From positions 100,559-164,558 of the forward strand of contig USFR01000003.1 in NCBI GenBank assembly GCA_900553945.1: a DNA stretch of 64,000 nt. The letters are read 5' to 3'. Under the pieces are notes generated by a model. It saw only the letters and a program-made list of their open reading frames with translations. It ran no database searches and was not told where the DNA came from. Source of the stretch: an uncultured Clostridium sp. (GTDB taxonomy: Bacteria > Bacillota > Clostridia > TANB77 > CAG-508). Below, piece after piece: positions 8,720 to 18,400 of the stretch (its first letter is position 1; every line of letters starts with the position of its first letter). The position numbers and the translations under genes were made by a program.

Positions 8720-9277
8720 AAATAATTTAATGGATTGACGGCTTTGCCGTCTTTTTTTATTGTTAAATGAAGATGACATCCTGTTGTAGCTCCATTTGTT
8801 GGATTTCCGTTTGGAATCTTTATATGGATTTCCAATGACGTTATAAACATTTTTTGGACCAACATGTGCGACTATTGTATTGAAAGTTATATATTGACCT
8901 GTTGAATATAAATAATTTGGTGATATGTGGCAATATGATGCAGAGATAGTGCCATTTTCAATTGTTAAAGTATATCCGCCAGCACCTTTAAAGCCCGTGA
9001 AAGTTACTTTACCTGGAAAACATGAATATATTGGTGTTCCTTCGGTTGCAGCTATGTCTATTCCTGAGTGGGATGATGATGCACCAGATGTTGGAGAAGT
9101 TCTTTTTCCGAATGGAGAGGTTATATTATGATTCCCTGGTAGTGGCCAATTGAATTGACTAGAGGAGATAGGAACGTATTCTTGTTCTGAGTTATATGGG
9201 TATTTAATTATAAAGATTGATATGAAAATTAGTATTAATGTGATGAATGAAAAATATTTTAGAAATGAATTGAACAT
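8716..9277 (-). pseudogene. M23 family metallopeptidase, single-base frameshift near the 3' end
   Basis: Secreted peptidoglycan endopeptidase of the LytM/M23 type. A membrane/signal segment occupies residues 5-25. The catalytic domain starts at WPLPG and has the first zinc ligands in SHSGIDIAA. The continuous frame runs off after NPYKDSK into unrelated sequence ending at 8693. Removing one base from the A-run at 8810-8812 restores NGNPTNGATTGCHLHL and a VNPLNYF end, with the HxH zinc motif, stopping at 8716. The gene is therefore frameshifted, or the extra base is a sequencing error. AAAGG lies upstream of the ATG at 9277. Confidence 0.8.
8737..8758 (+). terminator. Intrinsic terminator of the efp/CD1247 operon, inside the antisense M23 coding end
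   Basis: GACGGC-TTT-GCCGTC is followed by seven T. On the other strand the same bases encode K-K-D-G-K-A-V-N-P of the M23 peptidase in its restored frame. Confidence 0.85.
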
Positions 9278-9303
9278 GGTATTGACCTTTCTTAATGAAA
9301 TAA

Positions 9304-9339
9304 AAAAAGATAGCTATTTTAGTGTATAGCTATCTTTTT
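9304..9339 (-). terminator. Terminator of tRNA-Trp
   Basis: A 14-bp stem (AAAAAGATAGCTAT with ATAGCTATCTTTTT) lies directly after the CCA end on the minus strand. It is symmetric, so it could work in both directions. Confidence 0.8.
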
Positions 9340-9340
9340 A

Positions 9341-9415
9341 TGGCAGGGGTAGAAGGATTCGAACCCTCACAGGCGGTTTTGGAGACCGATGTGCTACCAT
9401 TGACACTATACCCCT
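9341..9415 (-). tRNA. tRNA-Trp (anticodon CCA)
   Basis: The minus strand folds as a full cloverleaf. The acceptor AGGGGTA pairs with TACCCCT. The D arm is GTGT...GCAC. The anticodon loop CTCCAAA has anticodon CCA, reading UGG. The T arm is GAGGG-TTCGAAT-CCTTC. The discriminator is G and CCA is encoded. The first anticodon-stem pair (T27/C43) is mismatched. It is a single tRNA with its own terminator, upstream of the M23 gene. Confidence 0.95.
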
Positions 9416-9481
9416 AAATGACTTATTCATTATACAGTAGGTTTTTCAAAAAATCAATAGTTAAAATAAAATTTTTAGATG

Positions 9482-9520
9482 AAAAAATTAGCAATATATT
9501 AATTATATTACTAATTTTTT
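9482..9520 (-). terminator. Terminator of the PTPS-related membrane protein gene
   Basis: On the minus strand an A/T-rich stem (AAAAAATTAGTAATATAATT with its imperfect complement) ends in TTTTTT, 13 bases after the stop codon. Confidence 0.65.
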
Positions 9521-9532
9521 ATATCTGTTGTT

Positions 9533-11269
9533 TTAATCCTGTAAATATTTATTGGAGTTGATATTTTTTATTTTTTCATTATATATTATATATACTATAA
9601 AACATATTGAACTAATGATTGAGATAGCAAATGATATTTTTTCAATCAAAGTTCCTGTATATGTTACTTCTACTGATGCTGAGTCATATGCTTGGATTGT
9701 AATTTGTATAAAGCCATTATCTGATTCAGTATAGTCAATTTTTGAATCATTAATTTTTATGGTATATCCTAAGTAGTATATGTATGGTAATTCTAAAGTA
9801 GTATTTTCACTGCTTTCTTTTATTGTAAAAGTCATATTACTTTCATCTTTTTGCTCGTTTTCTATTGTTGCTATTCCTGAAGTTATGACTACGCCGTTAG
9901 ATCTTTGACGAATATATTCTAGGTTGCTATTTGCTTTTAATGGTAAATATTCATATGCTGCGCATTGATTATTTACTAATTCAATATTATTATTTAAATA
10001 TGATGTATCAAAAGCGACATCATATTTTACGGAATTACTAATATATGTTCCAGAATATATTAAAATTATTAAAATAAGAATATAGATGTTGTTTGACTTC
10101 ATATCATACATGCAGTGATATATATTTATACCAGAAATTATTGATAAAGTAAGTGTAGAAACTATTAAAAATCTCCAAGAAAATTGAATCACAGTTGGGA
10201 CTATAGGAATGTATTTCCAAGGGAAAATGGATGTTGCCATTATTGCAAAAAATATACCTGTACATAGTGTAGTAATGTATAAAATTTTATTTTCTTTTTT
10301 TATTTTAGGAAGTACAATAGGTGTAAATAGTAGAGCAATAATAATTGGTAATCCAAGTTCGAAAGACATACTTTCATTAATCATATTGGAACTTAGGGAA
10401 TATGCCCATTCAGCTTTTGGAACACTAAAGAACAATTGAGAGGGGTATATAGCTAGCTCTGAAAATTTTTCTACACTAAATGCTTGGCTAAAAATTGCAT
10501 ATTCTGTTGAAAATTTGTGCTCAAGAAATGGAATATAAAAGCCAAGTGATATTAAAATGATAAAAAATCCATTTATGATCAGCTTTTTCCAAAGATTAAG
10601 TGAATTCTCTGTGAATAATTTTTTTATATTTATTAAAACAAAGATACTAGAAATGATTACAGCCATTAGTGTGCTTATGTTGTGAGATAAGATAATTCCT
10701 AGAGCACCAATTGTTATGAAATAACTTTGTTTCCCAGTATCATAAAATATATCATATAACCCATAAAACAATAGTGGAAAGAAAATATAAGCAATAACTT
10801 CTCCCATAGCCATTCTGACATATATATCTGATAAGAAGTAAGGCGCTGACATATAAATAATTGCTGTTAAGAATGACATAGTATGGTTTTTAGTTATTTT
10901 TTTCATTAGGGCAAACATTGTGATTCCAGCTGCTATTATTGATAGCATGATTGTTAATTTAATTGCATTTAATAAAGAAGTGAAAATTGAGAAAATGCTA
11001 CTAATATATGTTTCTAATGGTGGATAGAAAATATTCCATGCATATCCAAAGCCTTTACAAAAATTAGGTTCTATTAATGGTGGAAGTTGTTTAGATATTA
11101 TTTCTGAATTTGTGGCATAATTTCTAGAAATATGATATACACCATCGTGTGACCAATAGAATCCTCTGGTATATAGTGGAGCACTTAAAAATAGTGCAAT
11201 TAATATTATTAATAGAATATAAATTCCTTTGTCCTTTGTTATTTTTTTTATTTTTGTAAAATAATTCAT
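9533..11269 (-). CDS. 6-pyruvoyl-tetrahydropterin synthase-related (PTPS_related) membrane protein, GT-C-like
   Basis: Large integral membrane protein (578 aa, about 11 hydrophobic segments) of the PTPS_related family. Despite the name this family resembles GT-C/YfhO-type glycosyltransferases. The first extracellular loop contains YWSHDGVYHISRN, with the acidic residue expected of GT-C enzymes. The C-terminal third (about 420-545) is soluble and beta-rich, followed by a last membrane helix. It has its own promoter and lies just outside the glycan locus, so a role in transferring sugars from lipid carriers outside the membrane is inferred. Confidence 0.75.
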   Translation of the reverse strand: MNYFTKIKKITKDKGIYILLIILIALFLSAPLYTRGFYWSHDGVYHISRNYATNSEIISKQLPPLIEPNFCKGFGYAWNIFYPPLETYISSIFSIFTSLLNAIKLTIMLSIIAAGITMFALMKKITKNHTMSFLTAIIYMSAPYFLSDIYVRMAMGEVIAYIFFPLLFYGLYDIFYDTGKQSYFITIGALGIILSHNISTLMAVIISSIFVLINIKKLFTENSLNLWKKLIINGFFIILISLGFYIPFLEHKFSTEYAIFSQAFSVEKFSELAIYPSQLFFSVPKAEWAYSLSSNMINESMSFELGLPIIIALLFTPIVLPKIKKENKILYITTLCTGIFFAIMATSIFPWKYIPIVPTVIQFSWRFLIVSTLTLSIISGINIYHCMYDMKSNNIYILILIILIYSGTYISNSVKYDVAFDTSYLNNNIELVNNQCAAYEYLPLKANSNLEYIRQRSNGVVITSGIATIENEQKDESNMTFTIKESSENTTLELPYIYYLGYTIKINDSKIDYTESDNGFIQITIQAYDSASVEVTYTGTLIEKISFAISIISSICFIVYIIYNEKIKNINSNKYLQD

Positions 11270-11305
11270 TTTTTTCTCCTTTTGATAATAATAAGCAATA
11301 AAAAT

Positions 11306-11334
11306 ATTATAGCATGTATGGTTTATTTTAACAA
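11306..11334 (-). promoter_or_regulatory. Sigma-A promoter for the PTPS-related gene
   Basis: On the minus strand TTGTTA (11329-11334) and a perfect TATAAT (11306-11311) are 17 bases apart. Confidence 0.7.
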
Positions 11335-11422
11335 TAATAAATGGAAAAAAATGTAATATACACTTTTACATTATAAGAAAGTAGAAAGGACAACAAAAAT
11401 TTAAATTTTAAAAAAGTAGATA

Positions 11423-11470
11423 AAAAAGGCTGTTGAACAAAATATTTTCATATACTTTGTCAACAGTCTG
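11423..11470 (-). terminator. Intrinsic terminator of asd
   Basis: On the minus strand GACTGTTGACAAAG pairs with TTTGTTCAACAGCC, followed by TTTTTT, shortly after the asd stop. Confidence 0.8.
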
Positions 11471-11494
11471 AGAAATTTTCATTTTGTTGTATTA

Positions 11495-12493
11495 TTAGTT
11501 ATTATCATTTTCGATTAATTTTTCAACTATTTGTATTGCGTTTGTTGCTGCACCTTTACGAATGTTGTCTGCTACAACCCATAGGTTTAATCCTGAATCA
11601 ACAGATTCATCTCTACGAATTCTACCAACAAATACTTCATTATGTTCAGAGGTGTTTGCTGCTAATGGGTAAGTATTTGTTTCTGGATTGTCTTGAACAA
11701 TTATTCCTGGATAATTTTCTAATGTAGAATACACATCTTTTATATCAAAATCTTTTTCGAATTCTACATTTATAGATTCACTGTGTGAATTAAGAACAGG
11801 AACTCTAACTGTTGTAGCGGTTACTTTTAAATCAGGTCGATTTAAAATTTTTCTTGTTTCATTTATCATTTTCATTTCTTCTTTTGTATAGCCGTTTTCA
11901 AGAAATACATCAATGTGTGGAAGACAATTGTTATAGATTGGATGTGGCCATTTTTTAGGTTCTAGACCTTTTTGAGTATTGTAGAAGTCATCTACTGCTA
12001 ATTTTCCACCTCCAGATACAGCTTGATATGTAGAGTAGACTACTCTTTTAATTTTGAATTTTTCATCAAGTGCTTTTAATGGAATTACTGCTTGTATGGT
12101 TGAGCAGTTTGGATTGGCTATTATTCCATGATTCTTAAAAGCTGAGTCCATATTTACTTCTGGAACTACTAATGGAACGGTTGGATCCATTCTAAATGCA
12201 CTGCTGTTATCTACAACAATACAACCTTTTGATGCTGCTATTGGAGAGAATTTTTTAGATGTATCTCCGCCTGCAGAGAAGATTGCAAAATCAAATTCTT
12301 CATCAAAAGAGTCTTCTTTTAATTCTCTTGTAATGTATTCCTTTCCCATAAATTTGATTTTTTGTCCAGCTGATCTTGAAGAACAAAAAAAGGCGTACTC
12401 TGAAATAGGAAGATTAAATTCTTCTAAAACTTGAAGTGCTTTTCTTCCAACTAATCCAGTAGCGCCTACTAATGCTAATTTGTATTTTTTCAT
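11495..12493 (-). CDS. asd: Aspartate-semialdehyde dehydrogenase
   Basis: NADPH-dependent reduction of aspartyl phosphate to aspartate semialdehyde, the branch point for lysine/diaminopimelate, threonine and methionine. The Rossmann motif LVGATGLVGRKAL is at the N-terminus, the catalytic cysteine is in IANPNCSTIQ, and the C-terminal active-site region includes VRVPVLNSHSE. A longer frame opens at 12595, but the ATG at 12493 (MKKYKLALVG) fits the family and has GAGGT upstream. Length 332 aa. It is single, without dapA or lysine genes adjacent. Confidence 0.96.
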   Translation of the reverse strand: MKKYKLALVGATGLVGRKALQVLEEFNLPISEYAFFCSSRSAGQKIKFMGKEYITRELKEDSFDEEFDFAIFSAGGDTSKKFSPIAASKGCIVVDNSSAFRMDPTVPLVVPEVNMDSAFKNHGIIANPNCSTIQAVIPLKALDEKFKIKRVVYSTYQAVSGGGKLAVDDFYNTQKGLEPKKWPHPIYNNCLPHIDVFLENGYTKEEMKMINETRKILNRPDLKVTATTVRVPVLNSHSESINVEFEKDFDIKDVYSTLENYPGIIVQDNPETNTYPLAANTSEHNEVFVGRIRRDESVDSGLNLWVVADNIRKGAATNAIQIVEKLIENDNN

Positions 12494-12559
12494 AATGATT
12501 ACCTCACTTTTACTTAAGTGATAAGAGAGAAAAATATAATTATATTTTTCTACATTGAT

Positions 12560-12588
12560 AGTATATGCTAAATTGGAAAAAATAGCAA
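12560..12588 (-). promoter_or_regulatory. Sigma-A promoter for asd
   Basis: On the minus strand TTGCTA (12583-12588) and TATACT (12560-12565) are 17 bases apart. The position inside the longer open frame supports the start at 12493. Confidence 0.6.
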
Positions 12589-12608
12589 CATGCAAATTGT
12601 TTTCGATG

Positions 12609-12637
12609 TTGCTTTATAATATTTTTAATGGTATTAT
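12609..12637 (+). promoter_or_regulatory. Sigma-A promoter at the head of the glycan locus
   Basis: TTGCTT (12609-12614) and TATTAT (12632-12637) are 17 bases apart, divergent from the asd promoter and 27 bases before the first glycosyltransferase. Confidence 0.55.
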
Positions 12638-12663
12638 ATAGGAGCAAATAGGAGTGTGAAATT

Positions 12664-13356
12664 ATGAAATGTTTAGCTATTGTTCCAGCATATAATGAAG
12701 AAAAATCAATTTATAAGGTAGTAAAAGATATAAAAAAGTTAAATATTTGTGATGTAGTAGTGATAAATGATGGTTCAAAAGATAATACATCAGCAGAAGC
12801 TAAAAGAGCGGGGGCGGTTGTTATAGATTCTATTAAAAATTTAGGAATAGGTGGAGCTGTTCAAACAGGTTATAAATATGCATATTATAATGATTATGAT
12901 TGTGCTTTTCAAGTTGATGGAGATGGACAACATGATCCAGCGTATATAAAAGATATGATCAAAAAAATGGAAGATACAAATGTAGATATACTTATAGGTA
13001 GTAGATTTATTTCAAGGACAGGCTATAAGCAAACATTTTTAAGAAAAATTGGTGGAAATTTTATTTCATGGCTTATTAAAATTTTATCTGGTAAAAAAAT
13101 TTATGATCCACTTTCTGGTTATAGATTAGTTAATAAAAAAATTATAATGGAATTTTCAAAAAATTACCCAACTGATTATCCAGAACCAGAAACTAATTTG
13201 GCTATGATTCTGAAAAAATATAAAATAGAAGAAATTCCTATGGAAATGAAGAAGAGAGAAAATGGAAAATCTTTTGTTACTCCAATCACAGCTGTGTGGT
13301 ACATGATAAAGGTTTCAATTGCATTGATTATAGTAAGAGTGAGAGGTGGAAAATAA
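12664..13356 (+). CDS. Glycosyltransferase family 2 (dolichyl-phosphate mannose synthase-like)
   Basis: GT-A fold enzyme expected to load a nucleotide-activated sugar onto a polyprenyl phosphate. It has the N-terminal IVPAYNEEKSI, VINDGSKDNT, the metal site QVDGDGQHDP and the family block SGYRLVNKK. It has no C-terminal transmembrane pair, unlike the GtrB-type genes further down. At 230 aa it matches short DPM1-like clostridial proteins. DUF2304 and DUF6020 genes follow with overlap or two-base spacing, a recurring trio in clostridial glycan loci. Confidence 0.9.
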   Translation: MKCLAIVPAYNEEKSIYKVVKDIKKLNICDVVVINDGSKDNTSAEAKRAGAVVIDSIKNLGIGGAVQTGYKYAYYNDYDCAFQVDGDGQHDPAYIKDMIKKMEDTNVDILIGSRFISRTGYKQTFLRKIGGNFISWLIKILSGKKIYDPLSGYRLVNKKIIMEFSKNYPTDYPEPETNLAMILKKYKIEEIPMEMKKRENGKSFVTPITAVWYMIKVSIALIIVRVRGGK

Positions 13357-13358
13357 TT

Positions 13359-13727
13359 ATGATATATGTTCTTATAAGAATTATTGCAATAATTTTTTTT
13401 ATATATGTTTTGGGATTAATTGTTAAAGAAAAGTTAAAAATTAAATATTGTGTATTATGGTTAGGTTATAGTTTAGTATTAATTTTAGTTTCTTTTAATG
13501 TTAATTTTATAGAATTTATTTCAAATGAATTAAATATATATTATGCACCATCAACTATTTTCTTGATTGGTCTAATATTTTTGATGGTATATATCTTACA
13601 TTTATCAATTGTTATTACTAAACAAGATAAATATATTGTTAATTTAGTACAAGAAGTAAGTTTACTTAAACAACGAGTATTAAAGAATGAGGAGAGCTTA
13701 GATGAAAAATTTAATAGAAAAAAATAA
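13359..13727 (+). CDS. DUF2304 family membrane protein
   Basis: Small 122-aa membrane protein with three hydrophobic helices (about 3-22, 30-50, 65-88) and a C-terminal coiled-coil-like tail. The family is usually next to DPM-like GT2 genes and is thought to partner with them. The ATG at 13359 begins two bases after the GT2 stop and has GAGAGGTGG upstream. Its 3' end overlaps the next gene by 26 bases. Confidence 0.8.
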   Translation: MIYVLIRIIAIIFFIYVLGLIVKEKLKIKYCVLWLGYSLVLILVSFNVNFIEFISNELNIYYAPSTIFLIGLIFLMVYILHLSIVITKQDKYIVNLVQEVSLLKQRVLKNEESLDEKFNRKK

Positions 13728-15450
13728 GAAACTAATTGCTTTTGTTTTTTCTGCTTTAATAGTGTCTTTTATGAAAATTAACATTGCATTGGATGGAACT
13801 TTTATTCAAAAATTATGTGGAAATTCATTAGATATGGTAATATATACCATTTTATTAACAATTGCTATGTTAAAAGTGTGGGAAGTAAAAGATAGAAGAT
13901 TGGATGTAATATCTTTGATTGTTGCTATTATATTGGCAATATGTCAAATTCTTGGAATAGCTATTATAAATGGTTATAGCTTTTTTTCAAAGGTATTATT
14001 GGTTAAGGCTATTGGATACGTAGGTGTTTTTTATGTGATAATAAAATTAGTGTATTCATATTTAAGTTTAAAAGTAAAATCTGAAAAATGGAATTTCAAA
14101 AAAATATCTAACAAAACTTTTTTTATAGTTACATGGATAATTATTTTTATTTGTTATATTCCGTATTTTCTAAGATATTTTCCTGGTATTACTACTACAG
14201 ATTCAATATATCAGATGTATCAGGCAATTGGAAATATGAAATTAATAAACAGTCATCCAATATTTCATACATTTATTATAAGTATTGCTTTACATATTGG
14301 AAAAGCAATAAGTAGTTATAATTTAGGTGTAGCAATTTATTCAGTTTGGCAAATGTTATTTATGTCTGGTGTATTTGCTTTTTGCTTATATTATATGAAG
14401 AAAAAAGATGTACCTAAAAGTATAATTGTGTTATCTTTATTATATTATGCAATACATCCGATGTTTTCTATGTATAGTGTAACAATGTGGAAAGATATAC
14501 CATTTTCAATTTCAATAACTTTGTATATAATTAGTATGATAGAACTTGCAACAAATGCTGATAGTTTTTTAAGTTCTAAATTGAAGATAACGTTTTTTAT
14601 AATATCTGCACTATTTACAATGTTTTTTAAGCATAATGGTTTTTATATTGTATTATTATCTATACCATTTGTACTTTTTTATGTAAGAAAACATTTGAAG
14701 AAGTTGGCTATTATATATGTTATACTAGTTATTTTTTATAAGGTAATTAATGGTCCTGTATTATCAATGCTTAATGTATCTCCAACTTTGAGTTCAGAAG
14801 CTTTATCAATTCCTATTCAGCAACTTTCTAGAGTAGTTGCTCTAGCTGATATTTCTGATGATGAATATAATGAAATAAGGGAATGGATTGTCGCTGATAA
14901 AGAAAATATAAAAAATGAATATAATCCTAGATTATCAGATCCTATGAAAAGATATTTTAATAATGAAAGATATAAAACTGATAAAGGAAGTTTTTATAAA
15001 GTATGGTTTAAATATTTAAAGAAATATCCTACGGTTTATGTTCAGTCATTCTTATGTAATACTTATGGATACTGGTATCCAGAAACTCAATATTGGATGT
15101 TCCAAAGACATATGGGAGAAAATGAAATAGGATTATATGGGGATTCTAAAATCGATGTAAAATTGTTAGATAATGTTATAGAAGAAAGAAATATACCAAT
15201 TATTTCAATGATGAGTAGTTTGGGATTTGCTTTTTGGATTACAGGAATTATGGCCTTTTATTCTATTTATAAAAAGGAATATAAAAAATTAATTATATAT
15301 ATTCCAGTTATGGTGTTATGGCTTACATCAATTGCTTCATCTGTATTCTGTGAATTTAGATATATGTTTGGATTTTTTACAACAATGCCATTAATTATAA
15401 GTGCATTTATGATAAAAAATAATAATGATAATGTTATTGAAGAAAAATAA
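13702..15450 (+). CDS. DUF6020 family polytopic membrane protein (putative GT-C)
   Basis: 582-aa membrane protein with about 12 hydrophobic segments, resembling the DUF6020 family. A loop after the fifth segment holds PGITTTDSIYQMYQAIG and NSHPIFHT, with an aspartate in the position typical of GT-C glycosyltransferases (inference). A soluble stretch follows near residues 355-460. It starts inside the DUF2304 gene with GAGGAGAG as ribosome site, so the genes are translationally coupled. Likely role: transfer of a lipid-linked sugar outside the membrane. Confidence 0.75.
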   Translation: MKNLIEKNKKLIAFVFSALIVSFMKINIALDGTFIQKLCGNSLDMVIYTILLTIAMLKVWEVKDRRLDVISLIVAIILAICQILGIAIINGYSFFSKVLLVKAIGYVGVFYVIIKLVYSYLSLKVKSEKWNFKKISNKTFFIVTWIIIFICYIPYFLRYFPGITTTDSIYQMYQAIGNMKLINSHPIFHTFIISIALHIGKAISSYNLGVAIYSVWQMLFMSGVFAFCLYYMKKKDVPKSIIVLSLLYYAIHPMFSMYSVTMWKDIPFSISITLYIISMIELATNADSFLSSKLKITFFIISALFTMFFKHNGFYIVLLSIPFVLFYVRKHLKKLAIIYVILVIFYKVINGPVLSMLNVSPTLSSEALSIPIQQLSRVVALADISDDEYNEIREWIVADKENIKNEYNPRLSDPMKRYFNNERYKTDKGSFYKVWFKYLKKYPTVYVQSFLCNTYGYWYPETQYWMFQRHMGENEIGLYGDSKIDVKLLDNVIEERNIPIISMMSSLGFAFWITGIMAFYSIYKKEYKKLIIYIPVMVLWLTSIASSVFCEFRYMFGFFTTMPLIISAFMIKNNNDNVIEEK

Positions 15451-15464
15451 GGAGTTATGTAAGA

Positions 15465-18400
15465 ATGATGAAAAAATTAAAAAAAGTTTTAATATTTTTA
15501 ATGTTTATACAAATTATTTTTGTTGGAATTACTGCTAATATTGTATTTGGTAAATCCGAGATTAAAAACGAAATGACTAATGATATAGCAAGAAATGAAC
15601 TTGAAAATCAAATGACTAATGATGTGTTAGAAAATGAAAGTGAGAATGCTACGAAGCTGAAAGATGTAAATGTCGATAAGAGTACAGAAATAGAAGTTCC
15701 AATAAAAAATAATGATGAAGTTGAAAAGAATTTAGATAACGAAAAGAAAGAAAGCAATGATGCTCTAGAAGTTCAGAGTGCACATATTAGTAGTATTATT
15801 GAGGGAACGTATATTATTCAAAGTGCATTAGATAATAATAAAGTTCTTGATGTAGAAAATGGAGATACTTCAAATTGTACTAATGTGAGAATATGGCAAA
15901 ATAGAAATGTTTTTCAACAACAATTTGAAATGGAGTATAATGCTGAAGATGATATATATGTGATAAGAGCAAAATGTTCAGGAAAAGTGTTGGATGTTGC
16001 AAATGGTGGAAAAACTAATGGTACTAATGTATGGCAATATGAAACTAATGGAACTGTTGCACAGCAATGGATTTTAAAAGATGCAGAAGATGGATATTAT
16101 TATATAGTTTCAAAATGTAATGGTTTATATTTAGATATTGAATGGGGAAGTACTGCTAATGGAACCAATATTCAATTATATGAAGGAAATGGAACTAAGG
16201 CTCAAAAATTTAAATTTATTAAAGCACCTAAAACTGAATGTGAGAAATTGGTTTCAGAAGGGACGTATTATATTACTACTGCACTATCTGAAAATAAAGC
16301 TATTCAAGTAGCTAATGGAAATGATGAAAATTGTGCAAATGTTAATTTGTTTGATAAAAAGAATATAGAATGTGAGAAATTTAAATTAGTATATAATTCA
16401 AAAGAAAAAAATTATATTATATCAATTCCTTTTTCAAATAAAGTAATAGATGTTGCAAATGGTGGAAAAAGTAATTGCTCAAATGCATGGCAATATGAAA
16501 GTAATGGGACAGTTGCCCAACAATGGATTTTGAGAGATGCAGGAGATGGATATTATTATATAGTTTCAAAATGTAATGGCTTATATTTAGATATTGAATG
16601 GGGAAGTACTGTTAATGGCGCAAATATTCAATTATATGAAGGAAATGGAACTAAGGCTCAAAAGTTTAAATTTGAAAAGACTGATGGACTTAATTCATAT
16701 AAAACAATAAATGATGGAAAATATTATATACATACTATAATTAATAATAAAACTTTAAATGGAAGTGACTCTTTAATTATTGGAGATACTACGAATTTTG
16801 TTAATGTAAATCAAAGATTTAATATTACTTATAATGGAAATGGTTATTATAAAGTAATGAGTCTAAAAAGTGGAAAATATTTAAGTGCCAAACAATGTAG
16901 TTATGAAAATGGCGCTAAGATTGTTTTTGAAGAAAAAAATAGTAGTACACGTCAAGATTGGATAATAGAAAAAAATGGTGAAGAATATAATATTAAATCA
17001 AGATATAATGGTTTAGTATTTGATATTCCAAGTGGAAATGCCACGAATGGTGTGGGATTACAGTTATATGAAAGTAATAATACAAAAGCTCAAAAATTTA
17101 ATTTTGAGCAGATAAATGATCAATCAAAAAAGATATTAGAAGATGGTGTTTATACAATCAGTACTGCACTTGATTGGCAAAAGGTATTAGATGTTTCAGG
17201 TGGTTCATATGATAATTGTGCAAATGTGCAGATTTGGGGAAATGGATTAGTGCAGCAACAAAAATTTCAAGTTACATATAATAGTGATGGAATGTATTAT
17301 GAAATTATTTGTGCAAACTCAGGAAAAGTATTAGATGTTGCATATGGTGGAAAAACTAATGGCTCAAATGTATGGCAATATGAAAGTAATGGAACTGTTG
17401 CACAACAATGGATATTGCAAGATGCAGGTGATGGTTATTTTTATATTATGTCAAAAGGTTCACTCCTTTATCTAGACGTTGCTGGTGGAAATAGAGATAA
17501 TGGGGCTAATATTCAAATTTATGAAGGAAATGGAACTAATGCACAAAAGTTTAGATTTACTGAGGTAAGGATGTTAAATGATAATTTATACAATGTTGCT
17601 TTAAAAAATAATTTGGACAAACATTTTGATATTAGAGGTGGTAGCATAGAAGAGAATACTGCTTTACAAGTATGGCAGAAAGAAGATGTTAATCAACAGA
17701 GGTTTGAAGTAAAATATATAGATAATAAATATTGTAAGATAGTTGCTAAACATTCAGATATGGCTTTAACAGCTGTAGACGGTAAAGTTGTACAAGTTCC
17801 TTATCAAGATTTGAAGAATCAACAATGGAGTATAGAAACAGCAGGAAATGGATTTTACAAGGTAAGACTAAAAAATTCTAATCAGTGTATGACTATTAGT
17901 AGAAATTCTTCAAATAATGGTACAGAGATTTGTCTTTCAAATAACAGTAATGCTAGTTCTCAAGCTTTTAAATTTATAAATATAATTGAACGTAAAGGTA
18001 TTGATGTCAGTATTTGGAATGGAATAATTAATTGGAAAAAAGTTAAAGAGACTAGAAATGTTGATTTTACAATTATAAGAGCAGCATATAGAGGTTATAG
18101 AACTGGAAAAATAGTTACAGATTTAACTTTTAAACAAAACTATGATGGTGCGAAAGAAAATGGAATTGATGTTGGTTTGTATTTCTTTTCTCAGGCGGTT
18201 ACACCTGAAGAAGCGGTTGAGGAAGCAAATTACGTATTAGATTTAATAAAGAAATATAATGTAGATGTTAAATACCCAATTTTTATTGATACTGAATGGA
18301 GTGGTGCAGATAATAAAGATGGTAGGGCTGATAACTTGGATGTAAATACAAGAACAAAGGTATGTAATGCATTTGTTAGAACTATAAATAATGCTGGATA

